A model generated the notes under the pieces. The model saw only the letters and a program-made list of their open reading frames with translations, ran no database searches and was not told the origin of the DNA. DNA of 64,000 nucleotides, taken from NCBI GenBank assembly GCA_032622095.1, contig CP136068.1, positions 126,733,989 to 126,797,988 on the forward strand, read 5' to 3'. Both the position numbers and the translations under genes were made by a program. The first letter of the stretch is position 1; each line of letters starts with the position of its first letter. Below, piece by piece: positions 26,001 to 32,144 of this stretch. This DNA comes from Siphonodentalium dalli (lineage: Eukaryota; Mollusca; Scaphopoda; Gadilida; Siphonodentaliidae).

Positions 26001-28395
26001 CTACATAGGTTTATGATGTCACTGAACGCTGCTGGCCGCTTTTGCGGCCAGTCAGGTGTATGAACGTTTTCTGGCTGGCCGCTTTTGCGGCCAGTCGGGA
26101 TTCAAATGGTTAACCACAGCAGAATTATGGGTAATTTTTCAGGATTTATTCGGAAATATGGCTTGTTGCCATTCATCGGAAAGCTCTCACTGACATTGAT
26201 TTCTGACTAAATCCTGAAAAATTACCCATAATTCTGCTGTGGTTGAGGAGTCGATTATTTAGGGCATTACTGTACTGTCATCGTTTTTACTTCCTTAACC
26301 CTTGCATATAAGGGAGCCTTGCATATAAAAGAGAATACATGGCCTAACAATATTTAACTTGACCTTATAAGCCAGTGCATTCTCTTATGTGTGCGAAGCT
26401 CCCTATGGGAGACTCGCATATATAAGAGAATGCACTGGCATAGGATCTTTAATGCTGCACCAGCGCATCTCCCGTCATGAAAAGGTTAAACCTTTGGCGT
26501 GTCAGTATCCCATAAACAATGTCAGCCCTGTGGGTGAATATATTTGCAAAACATTTTTATATTAGGTTCTGTAGTAATAATTAAATTATTCTGAATAGCC
26601 GATCATCTGGTGGTACCATATAGGTGTAGTTTCTCGTGCGAATACGCCATCCAGCACTATTTAAATGGGCGTGGCAATTTTGGTCAGTTTATAATGATGT
26701 CATTAAAAAGTGTGTACATGCAACTCAACACACATAATGACATTGCTACTTTTCAATTGAGGACTGTTGTATTTTTGAAAGTGCTATTAAAAGCGGTATA
26801 TCGTAAAATTGTAACACTAAAAATTTCTGCCTACATATATCTACCGATGCTGTTTAGTTATTAGTATGCTGATTTGCAATGTTATGTGTGTGCAAATATG
26901 GCACTATCATTAAATACAATTGAAAACATTCCACCCGCCAACCTTATAATGGTTTGTTATCTGATGTACATGATTTTAAGGACATCATTACTAACTACTT
27001 TCTTGGTAGAATTGTTGCCTCTTGTCTGAACTGGCTAACTAAATATTTATATATAGGATCATTACTAATTACTCACATAAATTGTTTCTTGGTAGAATTG
27101 TTGCCTCTTATTTTGAAGACCTCTGTTTGTCTGTATGTTTGTCTGTATGTCATTTATACAAATCTACGATTCTCGACCGATCGGGACGAAACTTGGTACG
27201 TGTGTGTAGTTTGACCAGGCGGTCGTCGTTGTCATATTGGCGAGCCCGTGCAGCGCATGCGCAGACGAGATCTCGGAAACGGGTGGAGCTATCGACTTGA
27301 AATTTGGTATGTGAATGTATCTTGCCCCGGATACGAATTTTATCGGGTCGCCGAGCCCGTGCGATGCCAGCTTCGCGCATGCGCAGACGAGATCTCGGAA
27401 ACGGGTGGAGCTATCGACTTGAAATTTGGTATGTGAATGTATCTTGCCTCGGATATGAATTTTATCGGGTCGCCGAGCCCGTGCGACGCCAGCTTCTCGC
27501 ATGCGCAGACCAGATCTCGGAAACGGGTAGAGCTATCGACTTGAAATTTGGTTTTTGATTAGCCCGGACAACGTCGGGCTCATCGACTTGAAATTTGGTT
27601 TTTGAATAGCCCGGACAACGTCGGGCTCATTGGCTAGTCTAATATATATTTTGGGACTTCTGTCTGTTTGTCTGTTTGTTAGCATTGGCCAGGAAAACTG
27701 CCAGACGGATTTCGACGAAATTTGATACCTATGGTTACTTTTGTCCGGGGGGTGTTTTGGATGGGTCAAATCGTGACACCGACCTGACCTTGACCTTCAA
27801 AATGGTCAATTCAAGGTCAAATCGTGCCTTTCGACGGGTAGATCCACGGAGGTTTTCAAAACTAGCTATTTTCAAAAGTCCGGATGAAAGCAGAGGCGAA
27901 ACAGCCCGGACGAAGTTGGGTCACCCTGCTAGTATTTATATATAAGACATCATTACTAATTACTCACAGAAATAGTTTCTTGGTAGAATTGTTGTCTCTT
28001 GTCTGAACTGGCTACATGTAACTAAATATTTATATATAGGACATCATTACTAACTATCACAGAAATTGTTTCTTGGTAGAATTGTTGCCCCTTGTCTGAT
28101 CTGGCTGACTAAATATTTATATATAGGATCATTACTAACTATCACAGAAATTGTTTCTTACTAGAATTGTTGCCCCTTGTCTGATCTGGCTGACTAAATA
28201 TTTATATTGATTATTTGTTTATTGCTTTATTTCAGGGATAGTCATTCTCCAGGTCTCGGAGTTAATGGTGAGAGATACAGCAATTCAAAGGAATCAAAAG
28301 CAAACCTCGGGACAGGATGTACGAAATGTACAAAGATATATGGCAGAAATGCAAGATTTCACTGCAGCTGTGGACTGAAGACTCACATGAAATAG
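1228..28395 (+). CDS. J-domain, two C2HC zinc finger, zinc-ribbon protein (7 coding exons)
   Basis: Predicted 542-residue protein. Join: 1228-2080, 7588-7643, 10986-11199, 11683-11831, 15453-15567, 24405-24486, 28236-28395; phases 1,0,1,0,1,2 all agree and every intron is GT-AG. Domains: J domain about residues 4-68 with HPD at 33-35 (the Hsp70-ATPase-stimulating motif); Ser/Asn-rich linker to about 125; Lys-rich stretch with KKPRKKK (possible nuclear signal); acidic Ser/Pro region to 284; zinc finger 1 with C291, C294, H306, C310; acidic then basic helix-like segment 311-374; zinc finger 2 with C379, C382, H394, C398; Ser-rich tail; C518, C521, H532/C533, C535 in a zinc-ribbon-like end. By family knowledge it is likely an Hsp70 co-chaperone, with zinc fingers for client or nucleic-acid binding (inference). 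It is not DNAJC21, whose fingers are C2H2. Introns are 0.5-8.8 kb and full of transposons. Confidence 0.82.
2150..2252. mobile_element. Family B fold-back MITE, left half only
   Basis: Begins TGTAATGCCCTAAATAATCG and runs to the CATTCATCAGAAAGCTC mid-point, where complete copies turn back on themselves. The second arm is missing, so this is a solo arm or deletion product. It lies 70 bp after the exon 1 donor. Confidence 0.7.
2289..4609. mobile_element. Family A element with perfect 8-bp TSD, split by an insertion
   Basis: TACCTCAA at 2289-2296 and 4602-4609 is a perfect 8-bp target duplication around ends CAAGTCTG... and ...CAGGTTTG. The host halves (2297-2662 and 4496-4601) together look like the other roughly 450-bp family A copies, including the GAATGAGGTCCC arms and the AAATTTGGGGATAT-type centre. 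The middle is occupied by the 2663-4495 element. Non-autonomous; no coding capacity. Confidence 0.8.
2663..4495. mobile_element. 1833-bp element with GGGTCATTCTA TIRs and iterated GTCACACACGTAACG boxes
   Basis: Ends are GGGTCATTCTA (2663-2673) and TAGAATGACCC (4485-4495), flanked by AGAG on both sides (2659-2662, 4496-4499). It interrupts family A exactly within its CCCCAGAGGGTGAA arm. Inside, GTCACACACGTAACG occurs at 3032, 3198, 4068, 4090, 4289 and 4469, and the 3198 copy is followed directly by its own inverse. No open frame of note. Superfamily not assigned. Confidence 0.72.
4627..4843. mobile_element. Family B fold-back MITE, complete
   Basis: 213-bp near-perfect palindrome, 4629-4841, with TA on each side. 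Ends are CAGTAATGC...GCATTACTG, and each arm contains CAGCAGAATTATGGGTAA. TA duplication with CAGTA ends suggests Tc1/mariner mobilisation (family knowledge, tentative). Confidence 0.82.
5011..6375. mobile_element. hAT-like non-autonomous element, TSD CTTCACAG
   Basis: Perfect 8-bp TSD CTTCACAG (5011-5018, 6368-6375) around 1349 bp with TIR TAGAGCTGAAACGGTT. Subterminal clusters of AACCGGTTAACC-type repeats at both ends (5043-5095, 6292-6358) resemble hAT transposase-binding arrays. Several short frames inside, none recognisable as a transposase. Confidence 0.85.
6392..7322. mobile_element. hAT-like non-autonomous element, TSD ATGTTGA(A/C)
   Basis: TIRs TAGGGCTTCACGGTAT and the inverse of ATACCGTGAACCCCTA bound 6400-7314. 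The flanks ATGTTGAA and ATGTTGAC match at 7 of 8 positions. Subterminal CGCGATATGACTAAATA motifs recur at both ends. An open stretch on the minus strand (6600-6899) has no recognisable domain. It lies 16 bp after the previous hAT element's TSD. Confidence 0.8.
7511..7643 (+). repeat. 62-bp tandem duplication of intron 1 end plus exon 2 start
   Basis: The acceptor TTCTGATTATTTCAG and the following exon bases occur twice, with exon-like starts at 7526 and 7588 (62 bp apart). The upstream copy has TAT where the true exon has the zinc-ligand TGT (Cys to Tyr) and GGC for AGC, and then runs into a stop. It is a decoy acceptor with a broken finger. Confidence 0.88.
7588..7643 (+). CDS. J-domain gene, coding exon 2 (first half of zinc finger 1)
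   Basis: 56 bp, phase 1 in and phase 0 out, giving residues 285-303 ([19 protein letters not shown]). It supplies the two cysteines of finger 1; the His and last Cys come from exon 3 after a 3.3-kb intron. Donor CTG|GTAAGT at 7644. Confidence 0.85.
7689..8660. mobile_element. Pearl-like element with four 161-bp tandem repeats
   Basis: Starts with an inverted GTCGAGTTTT...AAAACTCGAC, then a (GGGC)n run at 7737-7773 and a lead-in ending GAGTTATGGCCCTTTG. Four units of exactly 161 bp follow, starting at 7916, 8077, 8238 and 8399, each with CTCGTTAGC, GATAACTTCAACAAACG and GAGTTCGAAAACC. This layout resembles bivalve pearl elements with BIV160-type cores (family knowledge; assignment tentative). 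Confidence 0.6.
8848..9122. repeat. 275-bp direct repeat, copy 1
   Basis: CTACCTATCTACGAGCATTA through GGTGTATCAATAGTT is repeated at 10180-10452 with only scattered differences. Neither copy has coding features. Together with the 90-bp duplication at 10094/10799 it shows recent segmental shuffling inside intron 2. Confidence 0.75.
10094..10886. repeat. Segmental duplication and truncated pearl-like copy
   Basis: TATATGTAGGTGACTGATAG through GGAATACC occurs at 10094-10182 and again at about 10799-10886. Between them lie copy 2 of the 275-bp repeat (10180-10452) and a short pearl-like element (10449-10798) with the same GTCGAGTTTT head and a single 161-bp-type unit. The duplicated flanks could be an aberrant insertion duplication. 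Confidence 0.6.
10986..11199 (+). CDS. J-domain gene, coding exon 3 (end of finger 1, charged segment)
   Basis: 214 bp, residues 304-374 plus one base. It begins KEHEPEC, supplying the His and final Cys of finger 1 (C-x2-C-x11-H-x3-C). An acidic stretch (DNVDEDD) and a basic helix-like stretch ([15 protein letters not shown]) follow. Acceptor TTTCTTTCAG; donor GCAG|GTATGA. Confidence 0.87.
11200..11682 (+). other. Intron 3, with degenerate marine-type repeat
   Basis: 482-bp phase-1 intron. About 11310-11555 carries a decayed dispersed repeat (GTCAAGTTCGAATTCGGGTT, CCAGAGTTATGGCC, GGTATGTGAGTTTACTAGCC), also seen near 19300 and 33060. No other feature. Confidence 0.6.
11683..11831 (+). CDS. 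J-domain gene, coding exon 4 (zinc finger 2)
   Basis: 149 bp, residues 375-424. A whole C2HC finger lies in one exon: CKWC then HHKRVC, with the same C-x2-C-x11-H-x3-C spacing as finger 1 if the second His is the ligand. This suggests the two fingers arose by duplication (inference). Ends in a Lys-rich KTKKAKE at donor GAG|GTAAGG. Confidence 0.87.
13010..13566. mobile_element. Fragment related to the 13.8-15.2 kb repeat element
   Basis: Ends GTTGAGCTACAGTCTCATGG at 13537-13560, matching the right end of the nested element near 15149-15170. Diverged repeat phrases (TTGCATGACTAAATC, ATCTTGGATTTTA) also match. Left end undefined. Confidence 0.5.
13567..15445. mobile_element. Family A element inserted in the polypyrimidine tract of exon 5's acceptor
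   Basis: Perfect 8-bp TSD TTTATCCT (13567-13574, 15438-15445) around CAAGCCTG...CAGGCTTG ends (13575-15437). The right TSD copy is part of the tract TTTATCCTCCTACAG that precedes exon 5. The element is itself split by a 1.4-kb insertion (13778-15177). Confidence 0.85.
13778..15177. mobile_element. Nested element with about seven 151-164 bp tandem repeats
   Basis: Flanked by TTTAGC on both sides (13772-13777, 15178-15183) inside the family A centre. Opens CTTTGTAAAGTTTGAGC and closes GAGCTACAGTGTCATTGACA. Internal units begin AGCACGGGCTACAGG at 13861, 14015, 14166, 14330, 14491, 14655 and 14813, each with GAAATTTGTCATGGATGTTA and CATGGCCGCCAGC-type text. Pearl-like layout; no coding capacity. 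Confidence 0.65.
15453..15567 (+). CDS. J-domain gene, coding exon 5 (Ser/Pro-rich)
   Basis: 115 bp, phase 0 in and phase 1 out, residues 425-462. [19 protein letters not shown] then a Ser/Pro/Asn-rich low-complexity run. Donor ACAG|GTACAT. Only 15 bp of unique intron separate it from the family A element. Confidence 0.8.
15682..15948. mobile_element. TTAA MITE with two palindromes
   Basis: TTAA flanks (15682-15685, 15945-15948) around CCCTTTCATCACGGGAG and the inverse of CTCCAGTCATGGAAGGG. Contains two hairpins (15732-15799, 15827-15901) of the GCATTCTCTTATAT type with different loops. Same ends as the elements at 26299 and 42000. Confidence 0.78.
16325..16733. mobile_element. TTAA fold-back MITE, CCCTTTACCC type
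   Basis: 401-bp element with TTAA at 16325 and 16730. Ends CCCTTTACCC and GGGTAAAGGG. A left arm with AAAACCGGCCAAATAAAGC, then two 69-bp palindromes (16477-16545, 16625-16693) joined by a T/A-rich spacer. Close relatives at 17611, 33233 and 44094. Confidence 0.85.
16930..17373. mobile_element. Family A copy, left terminus decayed
   Basis: Both GAATGAGGTCCCC palindromic arms (16961-17046, 17249-17345) and the right end CAGGCTTG are present; the leftmost bases are unclear, so no TSD could be read. A short ATTTCA microsatellite lies at 17084-17107 in the centre. Confidence 0.72.
17611..17979. mobile_element. TTAA fold-back MITE, CCCTTTACCC type, inverted
   Basis: TTAA at 17611 and 17976 around 361 bp. 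Opposite orientation to the 16325 copy. One intact 69-bp palindrome (17641-17709); the second is collapsed to a 37-bp remnant (17790-17826) by loss of its centre, which is expected when palindromes delete during replication. Confidence 0.84.
18094..18260. mobile_element. TTAA-flanked fold-back, GAAATAACTC type
   Basis: TTAA at 18094 and 18257. Arms TAAGAAATAACTCTTGTTTC and inverse, about 70 bp each, imperfect. Single copy in the window; no coding capacity. Confidence 0.65.
20409..20614. mobile_element. Family B fold-back MITE
   Basis: 20411-20612 with TA on the left and CA (mutated TA) on the right. Both arms present with small indels near the left end (ACTCCTTAACC shortened). Confidence 0.8.
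20649..21078. mobile_element. Family A copy with 7/8 TSD
   Basis: 20657-21070 between GTTATTTG and GTTATATG. Ends CAAGCCTG and CAGGCTTG. The left palindromic arm is eroded; the right one (20951-21050) is intact. Confidence 0.78.
21079..21217. mobile_element. Short family B fold-back (135 bp)
   Basis: 21081-21215 with TA flanks. Arms stop at GGATTTAG, so the turn lacks the GGCTTGTTGCCATTCATC part present in 213-bp copies. It starts within the right TSD region of the preceding family A copy, showing clustered insertion. Confidence 0.78.
21334..21714. mobile_element. TTAA element, AGGTACTCAATC type
   Basis: TTAA at 21334 and 21711; TIR AGGTACTCAATC then (T/C)GATCAGATG. 373 bp. AGG...CCT ends with TTAA target fit the Kolobok pattern better than piggyBac (tentative). 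It split a dispersed repeat (GATAACTTTAG | AGATAACTAACTG). Relatives at 39659 and 57259. Confidence 0.72.
21715..22930. repeat. Dispersed repeat containing a 416-bp fold-back
   Basis: Repeated phrases GAGTTATGGCCCTTTG and GGGGAAAGGATA indicate a decayed marine-type dispersed repeat. Inside, 22179-22594 is an inverted repeat: left arm with three 30-bp units (22213-22302) containing GCAAAAAGACACCCAGGAT, right arm with the inverse. The centre pairs TTAGTCGTCTGCTAT with its complement. Confidence 0.6.
23563..23662. repeat. 62-bp direct repeat with CCAATCAGA and CACGTG
   Basis: GCCAATCAGAA...GAGAAAGTCACGTGAGATAT occurs twice (starts 23563 and 23625). Both copies carry a CCAAT-like box and an E-box. 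This could be regulatory or simply a small tandem duplication in an intron. Confidence 0.45.
23773..24045. mobile_element. TTAA element, related to 35254
   Basis: Right end AAAGGG|TTAA (24042-24045); left flank GTAA is a mutated TTAA. The interior has ATTCTCCCATTCAGTTATAA and an inverted AACTTATTATCTGAACATTT, matching the reverse complement of 35258-35463. Confidence 0.6.
24405..24486 (+). CDS. J-domain gene, coding exon 6 (Ser/Lys-rich)
   Basis: 82 bp, phase 1 in and phase 2 out, residues 463-489. A polar Ser/Asn/Lys/His run ([16 protein letters not shown]). Acceptor CTATTTTCCAG; donor ACAG|GTAAAA. Low complexity makes it less certain than exons 1-4, but the phases fit on both sides. Confidence 0.76.
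24507..26274. mobile_element. Family B fold-back, split by a TTAA element
   Basis: TA flanks at 24507-24508 and 26273-26274. Only the first 30 bp (to ...GATTCCTTAA) lie left of the insert; the remainder resumes at 26110 with TTAACCACAGCAG, exactly as in uninterrupted copies. Confidence 0.85.
24535..26113. mobile_element. 1.57-kb TTAA element nested in family B
   Basis: TTAA 24535-24538 and 26110-26113; ends CCCTTTGAACCC and the inverse of GGGATTCAAATGG. The interior has a tandem unit of about 385 bp (24630, 25016, partial at 25405) with GGTAACGGTTGCTA and CCATGG(A/G)CCACTG. Near the right end are two identical 20-bp hairpins CTGGCCGC-TTTT-GCGGCCAG (26032-26051, 26075-26094). No transposase frame. 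Confidence 0.82.
26295..26489. mobile_element. TTAA MITE, CCCTTGC/AAAAGG type
   Basis: TTAA at 26295 and 26486 around 187 bp. One intact palindrome (26371-26439) and a decayed one near 26300-26345. The right part (CTGCACCAGCGCATCTCCCG) matches the 15682 and 42000 elements. Confidence 0.72.
26985..28205. repeat. About 88-bp tandem repeat, interrupted by a Helitron-like insert
   Basis: Units ATCATTACTAACTA...GTAGAATTGTTGCC...AAATATTTATATATAG start near 26985, 27058, 27949, 28041 and 28128. The second unit is broken by the 27111-27934 insert. The last unit ends 30 bp before the exon 7 acceptor. Confidence 0.65.
27111..27934. mobile_element. Helitron-like composite with 122-bp repeats
   Basis: Three units of about 120 bp (from 27244) with ATGCGCAGACGAGATCTCGG and ATCGACTTGAAATTTGG. 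Two hairpin-plus-CTAG ends are visible: GCCCGGACAACGTCGGGC then GGCTAG (27610-27637) and GCCCGGACGAAGTTGGGT then CTGCTAG (27905-27933). A hairpin followed by CTRR is the Helitron 3' end pattern; assignment tentative. Confidence 0.5.
28236..28395 (+). CDS. J-domain gene, last coding exon 7 (zinc-ribbon-like end)
   Basis: 160 bp, phase 2 in, stop TAG at 28393-28395. Residues 490-542. The end has C518-x2-C521, then [10 protein letters not shown], close to the zinc-ribbon pattern C-x2-C...FC-x2-CG with His at the third ligand position. The last 40 bp resemble the 3' repeat units that follow. Acceptor GCTTTATTTCAG. Confidence 0.82.
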
Positions 28396-29090
28396 TATGA
28401 GATTTTACTACAATCGTGGGATGAAATTCAAGATAAAATGGCATTCTTTTTCACTGCAGCTGAAATCATAAATGAAATAATTTGAGAATTACCTGCAGTT
28501 GGGTCTAGAATCCAGGATAAATTTGAGAAATTCAAGATAAAATGGCATTCTTCTTCACTGCAACTGAAATCATAAATGAAATCATTTGAGAATTCCCTGC
28601 AGTTGGGTCTAGAATCCAGGATAAAATTGAGAAATTCAAGATAAAATGGCATTCTTCTTCACTGCAGCTGAAATCATAAATTAAATCATTTGAGAATTCC
28701 CTGCAGTTGGGGCTAGAATCCAGGATAAAATGGCTTGAGAATTTACTGCTAATATTGGCTGAAATTTGGGATAAACTGTCCTCAGATTTCACTGGAGTTG
28801 TGGATAGAAGGTAAAGAAGAAGTAACATAAGATTTCACTGCATCTACAGTAATGCCCTAAATAATCGACTACTTAACCAAAGCAGAATTATGGGTAATGA
28901 GAGCTTTCCGATGAATGGCAACAAGCCATATTTCCGACTAAATCCTGAAAAATTACCCATAATTCTGCTGTAGGTAAGGAATCGATTATTTAGGCCATTA
29001 CTCTATGCACTGATATTCCATTGGAAAATAACTTGAGATCTATTTCATTGCAATTGTAGGGTGAAGTGCATGATAAAATTCATGAGAGTT
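28349..29090. repeat. Degenerate minisatellite overlapping the stop codon and 3' UTR
   Basis: Basic unit AGATTTCACTGCAGTTGTGG-type followed by GAAATTCAAGATAAAATGG. Three well-kept 104-bp higher units start at 28451, 28555 and 28659; older units are at 28353-28440 (the first includes codons for the C-terminus), 28738-28850 and 29031-29085. A family B element (28847-29003) sits inside. No clear AATAAA signal was seen here. Confidence 0.72.
28845..29005. mobile_element. Family B fold-back, left arm shortened
   Basis: 28847-29003 with TA flanks, inserted in the minisatellite downstream of the stop codon. The left arm lacks the stretch between ATTATGGGTAA and GAGAGCTTTCC, so the hairpin is asymmetric. 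Confidence 0.78.
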
Positions 29091-29106
29091 TGCTTCAGAA
29101 TATGTA

Positions 29107-29271
29107 AATGTGAACAAGGCTGCAAATAGTGTGTCTATTTGCAGAATGAGGTCCCTCAGATGGTGAATTCAGTGATACTAGCCCACTGTGCAGAATAGCA
29201 TCACTAAATTCACCCTTTGGGGACCTCATTTTGCAAATGTTAGGCACACTATTTGTAGGCTTGGCTGTGAA
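29107..29271. mobile_element. Short family A copy (one palindrome)
   Basis: 29115-29263, ends CAAGGCTG and TAGGCTTG, flanks AATGTGAA and GCTGTGAA (6 of 8). Contains only one GAATGAGGTCCC palindrome, about 150 bp against the usual 450, so either a deletion form or the ancestral single unit. Confidence 0.68.
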
Positions 29272-29309
29272 CTGAAATCCCAAATCGAAAATTGCAATAA
29301 CCATCATAT

Positions 29310-29765
29310 TTAAAGACCCACTTAATTTTCGAGTCACCGATTGTTTTGTTTTTTTACAGAGCCATGATATATGGTTTTAATAACAATCTATGTCATAAAA
29401 TGTGATTAAAATACTATATTATTCATCATCATTTGGAACGTCTGTGTCTCAGAAGGTGCACTCAGAGTAATAGAAAATAGCTGAAATCATAAAATCATTT
29501 CCCCCGTTATGGCTCCCAGAATGCAACATAATTCAAATTGTAGTTTATTTTCAATGGAAGGGGATTAACTCTATATCTAAATGTATAGAGTTATTCCCCT
29601 TCCATTGAAAATGATAGACTTTGTGCAGAACTTGAGCACATAACAGATGTCGATAGCTCAACAAAAATAACATGTTCACAGTTTATTACATCGAATAAGT
29701 TGAAAATACAATGTTCTGGAGCTTCCTCTTTCATCTGGAGGTTCGAAAATTAAGTGGGCCTTTAA
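29310..29765. mobile_element. TTAA element, AG(A/G)CCCACTTAATTTTCG type
   Basis: TTAA 29310-29313 and 29762-29765; TIRs AGACCCACTTAATTTTCGA and inverse. The interior has an inner palindrome (29542-29612) around TCAATGGAAGGGGA. A partial copy is at 57953. Its right TTAA is also the left TTAA of the next element. Confidence 0.72.
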
Positions 29766-29918
29766 TGATACGGGCGGCGTTGGCGGTGGGTATGCTGTTA
29801 AAATATTCAACTACGTCATAAACAGTATGCTATTGTCAAATGTTTTTTCCTAATATAAACAAAAGCAAAAAACCTGGCTTTTGTTTAGATCCGGATATGG
29901 TAAACATAAAGAGCGTTA

Positions 29919-31480
29919 TTTGTTACTAGTGATGCGGACCGGACCGCTTTGGACCGGTCCAGTCCGCGGTCCAGGGGTGGTCCGTGGTCCGGACTGGACC
30001 GGGTGTCACTGGACCGGACCGGACCGCTTTTTGCCGCCGGTCCGGTACTCTCCGGTCTGGTCCACTATTTTATTTCAGTTATAATAAACTATCGCGAATA
30101 TTATTGCGTATTTGCCATCATATCAATTAGCAACGATGTATTGACGCATTCAAGTGGTTAATATATATTAAACGTTTGATGCCACGAAAACAATGTATAG
30201 ATGTACTTTGTACATGTCACTTTCCTTATGAATGTGCCAGTGTTGGCGGCCGCCTGCTTTGATGTCGCCGATTTCCGACCGCCTGCTTTGATGTCGCAAA
30301 ATGTTAAGCATTCTGAAAACATTTTCAAAATATAAAAATTGCTTGTTTCGTTCTAAATTGTTTTAATAACTACTATCCTACACTGGTCAACACTTTGTAG
30401 CACCCTATCAATGCGACAAACATGCAACTGAATGAGTATGGAACTATTTGTCATAAACAGTGTAACATGGCATCAACTAATCAATTTGGATGGATATCGA
30501 ATGGAGTATTCTATTGTTTTTCACAGTTATAATTATCGAAGAAACATGCAAACCACATTACATAGTACATATACAAGACAGTCACATTAATCCAATAGTA
30601 GTTGTACTTAGGTATATATATCTTTATTTCCTCCATCTAGGAGAGTATGTTTTACAAAAATAAATTCTAACAATAATACAGAGACGACAATAGATAATAA
30701 TAGTATAGTTATTTCGTTTAAATTTCAATTTAATGAAAATAAGTATGATACGAATCATGCATACGAATAGTTGAGTGCCATATGTTAGATTGGTTATAAC
30801 ACATTCTGACCCTAGCTATATATCTGTCCAATACATTTAATTAGTGCATGTTCGCATTACTAGAAATACTATTATCGTGCATCATTCCCAGTATATCCCA
30901 CCAGAGACAGACAATGATGCATACAATATGGACTCATTGCAATGCACTGAACTCAGTAACCTTATAGGTTGTACTATACAGAGTAAAACTTTGAGAAAAC
31001 AGAGAATTCATTAACCTCTTCGCTGCTAAATGACGTTATGACGTCGTGTGCTGGGCTGTTGACGTTATTGCTATTTTCCAATGGGAAAATATAGCGGGAA
31101 TGTCAAAAGAACCATAAAAGTGACTCAGCTGAAAGGCTATTATCGTTCATAATCGTGGAACATCATACACTGTTTGAAACGTCGAGATACAGTTGTTCTG
31201 ATGCACTAATCTCTGAGTTCCAGTTATGTATGATGGCCTACTGCTGGTGTGCTGAAGTAGGTCCGTAGTACCTACGGACCATATAGCACACGGCGTGCAC
31301 TTTTACGTCCGTAATAGATACGGACGTCGTAGCAGCGAAGAGGTTAACATATAGCCTATTATAGGTGGACCGGACCGTTTTGGACCGGTCCAGGCATGTG
31401 TACCGGACCGGAATGGCCTGGACTGGACCGGACTGGACCGCCGGAGGTGGTCCGGTCCGGTCCGCATCACTATTTGTTAC
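29919..31480. mobile_element. hAT-like non-autonomous element, TSD TTTGTTAC
   Basis: Perfect 8-bp TSD TTTGTTAC (29919-29926, 31473-31480) and perfect 20-bp TIR TAGTGATGCGGACCGGACCG. Both ends are packed with GGACCGG/CCGGTCC repeats. 1546 bp, including a TTAA element at 31015-31343. No transposase frame. Confidence 0.9.
31011..31347. mobile_element. TTAA element, CCTCTTCGCTGCTA type
   Basis: TTAA 31011-31014 and 31344-31347; TIRs CCTCTTCGCTGCTA and inverse TAGCAGCGAAGAGG, 329 bp. Contains palindromic GTCCGTAGTACCTACGGAC. A decayed relative is at 49480-49575. It is the innermost of three nested insertions. Confidence 0.82.
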
Positions 31481-32144
31481 TGTTTACTGATATGAAAATA
31501 ATAGAGTGTTTATATCATTTGTGAGTGATTAACCAATAGAATTGCGCTGTGTTATTTAAACAGAAGCAAAACTTCTGTAACACGAGCAGGCTCTTGTTTA
31601 CGTACAACATCGTACGTCTTGACGACAATAAACTATTTACGCGCTAATTATGTTTGGCATATGAACAAAACTATATATATTTTAATATTACTTCTGTTGA
31701 TGGCGATTTGAACAAATATGACTATTTCTGCAACGAACGCCGCCCGTGCCTTTAAAGACGTCTTCAGTGTTCCAGGCTCATTTTTTTTAACAAATTTCAT
31801 TTTTATTTTCATTTAGAATGTAGTGCTTAAAATAACCTGTTTCAACTAAGAAGTGCTTCCAACAAGATATTACCTTGCCCTGTTAGATAGAAAATGTCTT
31901 TATTTGATCAACATGTGTGAGTAAAGGGGGATGCCTGATGACACCGATGTCCACAACAAGAAATAATAAATCTCTCATTGAGACACATAAATAATGAACT
32001 CAATAAAGAGCGTTTATATTAAAATAACATGAAGCCTGCATTAGTACATACTTACGCAAAACTAACTTTTATTTTACTGTTATGGATGGTACAATACCAA
32101 TAAAAAATATATAAATTATATAAATGGTGTGGTTTAATTCAGTT

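Larger units (their letters stand above)
24487..28235 (+). other. Intron 6 of the J-domain gene
   Basis: 3.7-kb phase-2 intron holding a family B element split by a 1.57-kb TTAA element, a second TTAA MITE, an 88-bp tandem repeat interrupted by a Helitron-like insert, and short unique DNA. 26490-26970 shows nothing recognisable. Confidence 0.72.
29762..31755. mobile_element. TTAA element with ACGGGCGGCGTT TIRs, host of a hAT element
   Basis: TTAA 29762-29765 and 31752-31755; ends TGATACGGGCGGCGTTGG and the inverse of CGAACGCCGCCCGTGCCT. The element proper is about 440 bp; 29919-31480 is the nested hAT element. Subterminal text GGTGGGTATGCTGTTAAAAT matches the 40477 element. Confidence 0.68.
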
